Origin: Tenacibaculum singaporense
GTDB lineage: Bacteria; Bacteroidota; Bacteroidia; Flavobacteriales; Flavobacteriaceae
NCBI RefSeq assembly: GCF_003867015.1
Contig: NZ_CP032548.1
Span: forward strand, 863,501 to 927,500
DNA: 64,000 nt
Direction: 5' to 3'
Made by a program: the position numbers and the translations under genes
Part shown: piece by piece, positions 59,722 through 64,000 of the stretch
How positions within the stretch are numbered: the first letter of the stretch is position 1
Layout: the number at the start of each line of letters is the position of its first letter
Notes under the pieces: model-generated
Seen by the model: the letters and a program-made list of their open reading frames with translations, nothing else
What the model was told of the DNA's origin: nothing
Databases searched by the model: none

Positions 59722-61317
59722 ATGTACCAGTTTTCAGGAAAATTAAAAATGCTAGCTATTGTTTTAATGGCTGTAGGACTTTTAGGAACAGGTTATAGTT
59801 TCTTTTCAGCGCCTAAAACATTAGAAGAAGCAAAAGAAATTTTAGCAAAACAAGATGCACATCATGGAGGTCATGAAGCGAAAGCAGATCATGCTGATGT
59901 AGAGCATAAAGAAGAAGCTAAAGTTGAAAATCACCAAGAAGATTCAACAACTGAAGAGCATGTTGCAGATAGTACTGCTACACATACTGAAGAAGTAGCA
60001 CACAATGTTGAACAAGATCACTCAGAAGAAGCTACTGAAAATACACAAGCGCAAGATAGTTCGGCTGTACACGTAGCTGAAGATACTACAACTGATGAAG
60101 CGCACGAAACAACAACTGAAGCTCATGCTGAAGTAGCTGCTCATGGTGAAGATCACGGAGAAGCTCATGCAGAACACGCTTTACACCAAATGCAAAATAG
60201 ACCTTGGTCTGCTTTGTATGTTGCTTTATTATTCTCTTTAGGTATTACATTATTAGTATTAGCTTTTTACGGATCACAAATTGTTGCACAAGCAGGTTGG
60301 TCTGTAGTATTACATAGAGTAATGGAAGCTATTTCTTCAAACTTACATTATGTGAGTTTAGCAATGTTAGTATTCTTAATATTAACAGCAATGCACATGA
60401 ACCACCTATTTACTTGGATGGGAGAGGGAGTAACTGACCCAACGAGTCCAAACTATGATGCAATAGTAGATGGTAAAAAATGGTGGTTAAATACTCCAGG
60501 GTGGTTAATTAGAAGTATCATATACTTAACAGGTTGGAATGTTTATCGTTTCCTTATTAGAAAGTGGTCTTTAGCACAGGATAATGGAGATTTAAAACAA
60601 CACAAGAAAAATTATAATGCAACAGTTATCTTTTTAGTATTCTTTATGCTTACTGAAAGTATGGCTTCTTGGGACTGGATTATGGCAATAGACCCACACT
60701 GGTTCTCAACATTATTTGGATGGTATGTATTAGCTACTTTCTTAGTATCAGCATTAACAGTAATTGCAATGGTAACTATTTACTTACGTTCAAAAGGAGT
60801 ATTACCATTAGTAAATGATAGTCATATTCATGATTTAGCTAAATTTATGTTTGGTTTTTCTGTATTCTGGACATACTTATGGTTCGCACAGTTCATGCTA
60901 ATATGGTATGCAGATATGCCAGAAGAGACTACTTATTTCTTATTACGTTTTAACGAATATAAAGTGCCATTTTTAGCAATGGTAGGAATGAACTTTATTT
61001 TCCCTGTATTATTGCTAATAAACAGTGACTTTAAGAGCATGCCTTGGTTTGTAATCTTAGGAGGTGTAGTAATTTTAGCTGGTCACTATATCGATTTATT
61101 TGTAATGGTTATGCCAGGAACAGTTGGTGGTCAATGGGGATTCGGAATAGGTGAGATTAGCGGATTATTATTCTTTACAGGATTATTTATCTTCGCTACT
61201 TTCAGTGCATTTGCAAAAGCAAATCCAGTACCAAAAGGTAACCCATATTTACACGAGAGTGAAACATATCATTACTATAATATCGAACACAGAGGAGAAG
61301 ATAGTAATCATCATTAA
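59722..61317 (+). CDS. actF: Alternative complex III membrane subunit ActF with a His-rich insert
   Basis: A 531-residue polytopic membrane subunit paralogous to ActC. One early hydrophobic segment (LAIVLMAVGLLGTGYSFF), then a long low-complexity stretch at residues 47-155 rich in His, Glu, Ala and Thr with about 18 His, then RPWSALYVALLFSLGITLLVLAFYGSQ and the usual helices (TAMHMNHLFTWMGEG, MLTESMASWDWIMAIDPHWFSTLFGWYVL, in parts). The core is family-typical; the insert is the odd part. Confidence 0.93.
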   Translation: MYQFSGKLKMLAIVLMAVGLLGTGYSFFSAPKTLEEAKEILAKQDAHHGGHEAKADHADVEHKEEAKVENHQEDSTTEEHVADSTATHTEEVAHNVEQDHSEEATENTQAQDSSAVHVAEDTTTDEAHETTTEAHAEVAAHGEDHGEAHAEHALHQMQNRPWSALYVALLFSLGITLLVLAFYGSQIVAQAGWSVVLHRVMEAISSNLHYVSLAMLVFLILTAMHMNHLFTWMGEGVTDPTSPNYDAIVDGKKWWLNTPGWLIRSIIYLTGWNVYRFLIRKWSLAQDNGDLKQHKKNYNATVIFLVFFMLTESMASWDWIMAIDPHWFSTLFGWYVLATFLVSALTVIAMVTIYLRSKGVLPLVNDSHIHDLAKFMFGFSVFWTYLWFAQFMLIWYADMPEETTYFLLRFNEYKVPFLAMVGMNFIFPVLLLINSDFKSMPWFVILGGVVILAGHYIDLFVMVMPGTVGGQWGFGIGEISGLLFFTGLFIFATFSAFAKANPVPKGNPYLHESETYHYYNIEHRGEDSNHH

Positions 61318-61351
61318 TAAAAAGAATTAATAAACAAATAGTTTAGATAAT

Positions 61352-62359
61352 ATGCTCGCTTTATTTTATATTTTCATAGCAGTTGCAATTGGAGTAAGTT
61401 TTTGGCAAATTACTCGTATAATGAATTTCCGTTCTGTAATTGCTACAGATAAAGACAACGAAAAACAAGGTAAATACGCTTTAGGTTTCTTAGCATTCCT
61501 TTATGCAATGATGATTTACTGCTTAATTGCCATGAACGTAATCATGTTACCAGAAGCTGCTTCTTTTGAAGGAGAGCATGATGATAACCTTTTCAATATT
61601 ACTTTTTGGTTAATTGGAATCGTTCAGTTTGGAATGCAGTTTTTAATTTTCTTCTTTACTTACAAGTATAGAGGAAACAAAAACAACAAAGCATTATTTT
61701 ATGCAGATAGCCACAAATTAGAGTTAATCTGGACAACTATTCCAGCTGTAACAATTGTATTGTTAATCGGATATGGTTTATGGGCATGGAACAACATTAT
61801 GTATGTTGGAGATGATGAAAACCCTATCGTAATTGAAGTATACTCTCAACAATTCCGTTGGGATGCACGTTATGCAGGTGAAGACAACCAATTAGGTTTA
61901 GGTAATGTAAACTTTATCAAAGGAATTAATACTATGGGGGTTGATATGTCAGACCCAAGTGCACAAGATGATAAGCAAGTAACTGAATTATACTTACCTA
62001 AAGGGAAGAAAGTATTATTCAAGTTCCGTTCGCAAGATGTATTACACTCTGCTTATATGCCACACTTTAGAGTACAAATGAACTGTGTTCCAGGTATGGT
62101 TACTCAATTCGCATTTACGCCAAAGTATACCACTGCAGAAATGCGTCAAAATTCTGAGGTAATTGCAAAAACAGAAGGAATTAACAAAATTAGAAGAGCT
62201 AAAGGAGAAGACCCATATGAGTTTGATTACTTATTATTATGTAACAAAATTTGTGGAGCATCTCACTACAATATGCAAATGAAAATTACTGTTGTTGAAG
62301 AAGAAGAATACAACAAGTGGTTATCAGAACAAAAAACATTAGCTCAAGTTATTAAATAA
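61352..62359 (+). CDS. coxB: Cytochrome c oxidase subunit II (CuA, no haem c domain)
   Basis: A 335-residue subunit with membrane helices near residues 2-16, 45-70 and 80-105, one more than the usual two. The CuA site is seen as CNKICGASHYNM (C-x3-C-x3-H-x2-M) and the upstream His in VLHSAYMPHFRVQ. No CxxCH occurs, so this is a plain aa3-type, not a caa3-type, subunit II, and the ActE haem probably delivers electrons. It follows actF by 34 bases. Confidence 0.95.
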   Translation: MLALFYIFIAVAIGVSFWQITRIMNFRSVIATDKDNEKQGKYALGFLAFLYAMMIYCLIAMNVIMLPEAASFEGEHDDNLFNITFWLIGIVQFGMQFLIFFFTYKYRGNKNNKALFYADSHKLELIWTTIPAVTIVLLIGYGLWAWNNIMYVGDDENPIVIEVYSQQFRWDARYAGEDNQLGLGNVNFIKGINTMGVDMSDPSAQDDKQVTELYLPKGKKVLFKFRSQDVLHSAYMPHFRVQMNCVPGMVTQFAFTPKYTTAEMRQNSEVIAKTEGINKIRRAKGEDPYEFDYLLLCNKICGASHYNMQMKITVVEEEEYNKWLSEQKTLAQVIK

Positions 62360-62386
62360 GATATTTTTTTAAAGTATATATAGATT

Positions 62387-64000
62387 ATGTCAGATCATCA
62401 TCACAAAGAAACATTTGTAACTAAATACATCTTTAGCCAAGATCATAAAATGATCTCGAAGCAGTTCCTTGTTACAGGTATATTTATGGGTATCATAGGA
62501 GGTTTCATGTCTATGTTATTTCGTTTACAAATTGCATGGCCAGATACATCGTTTTCAATTGTTGAAGCATTCTTAGGAAACCATCAAACAGATGGAATTA
62601 TGAATCCAGATATGTACCTAGCGTTAGTTACAATACACGGTACAATCATGGTATTCTTTGTATTAACGGCAGGTTTAAGTGGTACATTCTCTAACCTATT
62701 AATTCCGTTACAAATTGGAGCTCGTGATATGGCTTCTGGATTCTTAAATATGGTATCTTACTGGTTATTCTTCTTATCATCAGTAATAATGATTATCTCA
62801 TTATTTGTAGAAGCAGGACCAGCATCGGCAGGATGGACAATTTACCCTCCATTATCAGCATTACCACAAGCAATTCCAGGTTCAGGTACAGGTATGACAT
62901 TATGGTTAGTGTCTATGGCAATATTTATTGCTTCGTCATTAATCGGATCGTTAAACTATATCGTAACAGTTTTAAATTTACGTACAAAAGGATTGAAGAT
63001 GACAAGATTGCCATTAACAATGTGGGCATTCTTTATTACAGCAATTATTGGTGTAATTTCATTCCCAGTATTATTATCGGCAGCATTATTATTAATCTTC
63101 GATAGAAGCTTTGGTACTTCTTTTTACTTATCAGATATCTTTATTTCTGGTGAAGTATTACATTACCAAGGAGGATCACCAGTATTATTCGAACACTTAT
63201 TCTGGTTCTTAGGTCACCCAGAGGTATATATCATCTTATTACCTGCATTAGGTATTAGTTCAGAAGTAATTTCAACAAATGCACGTAAACCAATTTTTGG
63301 TTACCGCGCAATGGTTGGATCTATCATGGCAATTGCATTTTTATCTACAATCGTATGGGGTCACCACATGTTTGTATCAGGAATGAATCCATTCTTAGGA
63401 TCTGTATTTACTTTTACAACAGTATTAATTGCAATTCCTTCGGCGGTAAAAGCGTTTAACTATGTAACTACCTTATGGAAAGGTAATTTACAGTTAAACC
63501 CTGCAATGATGTTCTCAATCGGATTAGTTTCTACTTTTGTAACAGGAGGATTAACAGGATTAGTATTAGGAGATTCTGCTTTAGATATTAACGTTCACGA
63601 TACATATTTCGTAGTGGCGCACTTCCACTTAGTAATGGGTGTATCTGCTTTATTAGGAATGTTTGCTGGTGTTTACCACTGGTTCCCTAAAATGTATGGT
63701 AGAATGATGAATAAAACATTAGGATACTGGCATTTTTGGTTAACAATTATTAGTGCTTACGGAGTATTCTTCCCAATGCACTTTATAGGATTAGCTGGTT
63801 TACCACGTCGTTACTATACAAACACAAACTTCCCAATGTTTGACGACTTAGCAGATATTAACGTATTCATGACTATAATGGCAATTGTTGGAGGTTTCGC
63901 ACAGTTAATTTTTATTGCCAACTTCTTCATCTCTATGTACAGAGGTCAAAAAGCAACGCAAAACCCATGGAATGCAAATACACTTGAGTGGACTACTCCA
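62387..64000 (+). CDS. coxA: Cytochrome c oxidase subunit I, truncated by the window
   Basis: The frame starts at ATG 62387 (MSDHHHKETFV) and is open to the last base, giving 538 residues. Haem-copper oxidase motifs: FWFLGHPEVYIILLP with CuB His and the Tyr that crosslinks to it, VWGHHMFV with the two His ligands, and VHDTYFVVAHFHLVMG with the haem a and a3 His. The HPEVY sequence places it in the A-type family. It is the catalytic subunit reducing O2 to water. It lies 27 bases after coxB. The 3' end is outside the window. Confidence 0.97.
   Translation, partial: MSDHHHKETFVTKYIFSQDHKMISKQFLVTGIFMGIIGGFMSMLFRLQIAWPDTSFSIVEAFLGNHQTDGIMNPDMYLALVTIHGTIMVFFVLTAGLSGTFSNLLIPLQIGARDMASGFLNMVSYWLFFLSSVIMIISLFVEAGPASAGWTIYPPLSALPQAIPGSGTGMTLWLVSMAIFIASSLIGSLNYIVTVLNLRTKGLKMTRLPLTMWAFFITAIIGVISFPVLLSAALLLIFDRSFGTSFYLSDIFISGEVLHYQGGSPVLFEHLFWFLGHPEVYIILLPALGISSEVISTNARKPIFGYRAMVGSIMAIAFLSTIVWGHHMFVSGMNPFLGSVFTFTTVLIAIPSAVKAFNYVTTLWKGNLQLNPAMMFSIGLVSTFVTGGLTGLVLGDSALDINVHDTYFVVAHFHLVMGVSALLGMFAGVYHWFPKMYGRMMNKTLGYWHFWLTIISAYGVFFPMHFIGLAGLPRRYYTNTNFPMFDDLADINVFMTIMAIVGGFAQLIFIANFFISMYRGQKATQNPWNANTLEWTTP

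Noticed and set aside
62833..63105. A 90-residue frame on the plus strand
   Set aside because: It lies inside the continuous coxA frame (62387 to the window end), which has all haem-copper oxidase motifs; the 90-residue frame is an out-of-frame shadow.
1..64000. CRISPR array, tRNA/rRNA genes, insertion sequences, prophage
   Set aside because: No regularly spaced repeats, cloverleaf-like or rRNA-like stretches, transposases, or phage structural genes were seen.

Overview
The window looks like chromosomal DNA of a marine Bacteroidota, most likely a member of Flavobacteriaceae (Tenacibaculum/Polaribacter-like). This rests on the strong AT-richness, the TAnnTTTG -7 promoter boxes, A-rich start regions without Shine-Dalgarno sites, a SusC/SusD pair, a type IX secretion plug protein, Na+-NQR, and an alternative complex III operon joined to cytochrome c oxidase. 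The genus is an inference. I saw no rRNA, tRNA, insertion sequence, prophage or CRISPR array. The region reads as core chromosome with a few accessory islets.

Layout. 1-1.2 kb: start of a DUF58 gene behind a MoxR ATPase (minus). 1.4-5.9 kb: SusC/SusD outer-membrane uptake pair. 5.9-9.1 kb: housekeeping genes (LpxH, TadA, O6-alkylguanine methyltransferase, TatD, a retropepsin-like protease). 9.1-12.3 kb: aminotransferase, fatty acid desaturase, RsmG. 12.3-13.9 kb: a small arsenic-type operon (ArsR, DUF6428, ArsC-like) with two matching operator sites. 13.9-21.5 kb: DEAD-box helicase, YceI-like protein, serine hydrolase with a membrane-tailed XRE regulator, glutaminase, and P5C dehydrogenase. 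21.6-28.9 kb: NRDE protein, an envelope cluster including two related DUF4836-type proteins, then DUF3667, ApaG and the T9SS plug protein. 29.0-35.2 kb: complete nqrABCDEF. 35.3-39.9 kb: a tiny zinc-ribbon gene, helicase, a UDG-like protein, HflX, and a short transcription unit for a 34-residue peptide. 40.2-44.6 kb: two TonB-C proteins followed by a TonB-dependent receptor. 44.6-49.0 kb (minus): SufE, MIP18-type protein, DUF2480, two DUF3078 proteins, CNNM/CBS protein. 49.2-52.1 kb: PfkB kinase and a long PurF-type amidotransferase. 52.7-64.0 kb: actABCDEF-coxB-coxA, with coxA running off the right end.

How the genes work together. Na+-NQR oxidises NADH, reduces quinone and exports Na+. Alternative complex III oxidises the quinol and passes electrons to the aa3-type oxidase encoded immediately downstream, so both ends of an aerobic respiratory chain lie in the window. 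Glutaminase and P5C dehydrogenase both feed glutamate. SufE and the MIP18-type protein support Fe-S assembly, which NqrF and ActB need.

The points most worth following up are the self-contained small-peptide unit at 37.8-38.0 kb, the His-rich insert in ActF, the duplicated TonB-C proteins that carry export signals instead of a membrane anchor, the paired ArsR operators with Cys-rich protein tails but no pump gene, and the structured leader ahead of rsmG. I did not find a clear, wholly new multi-gene system.
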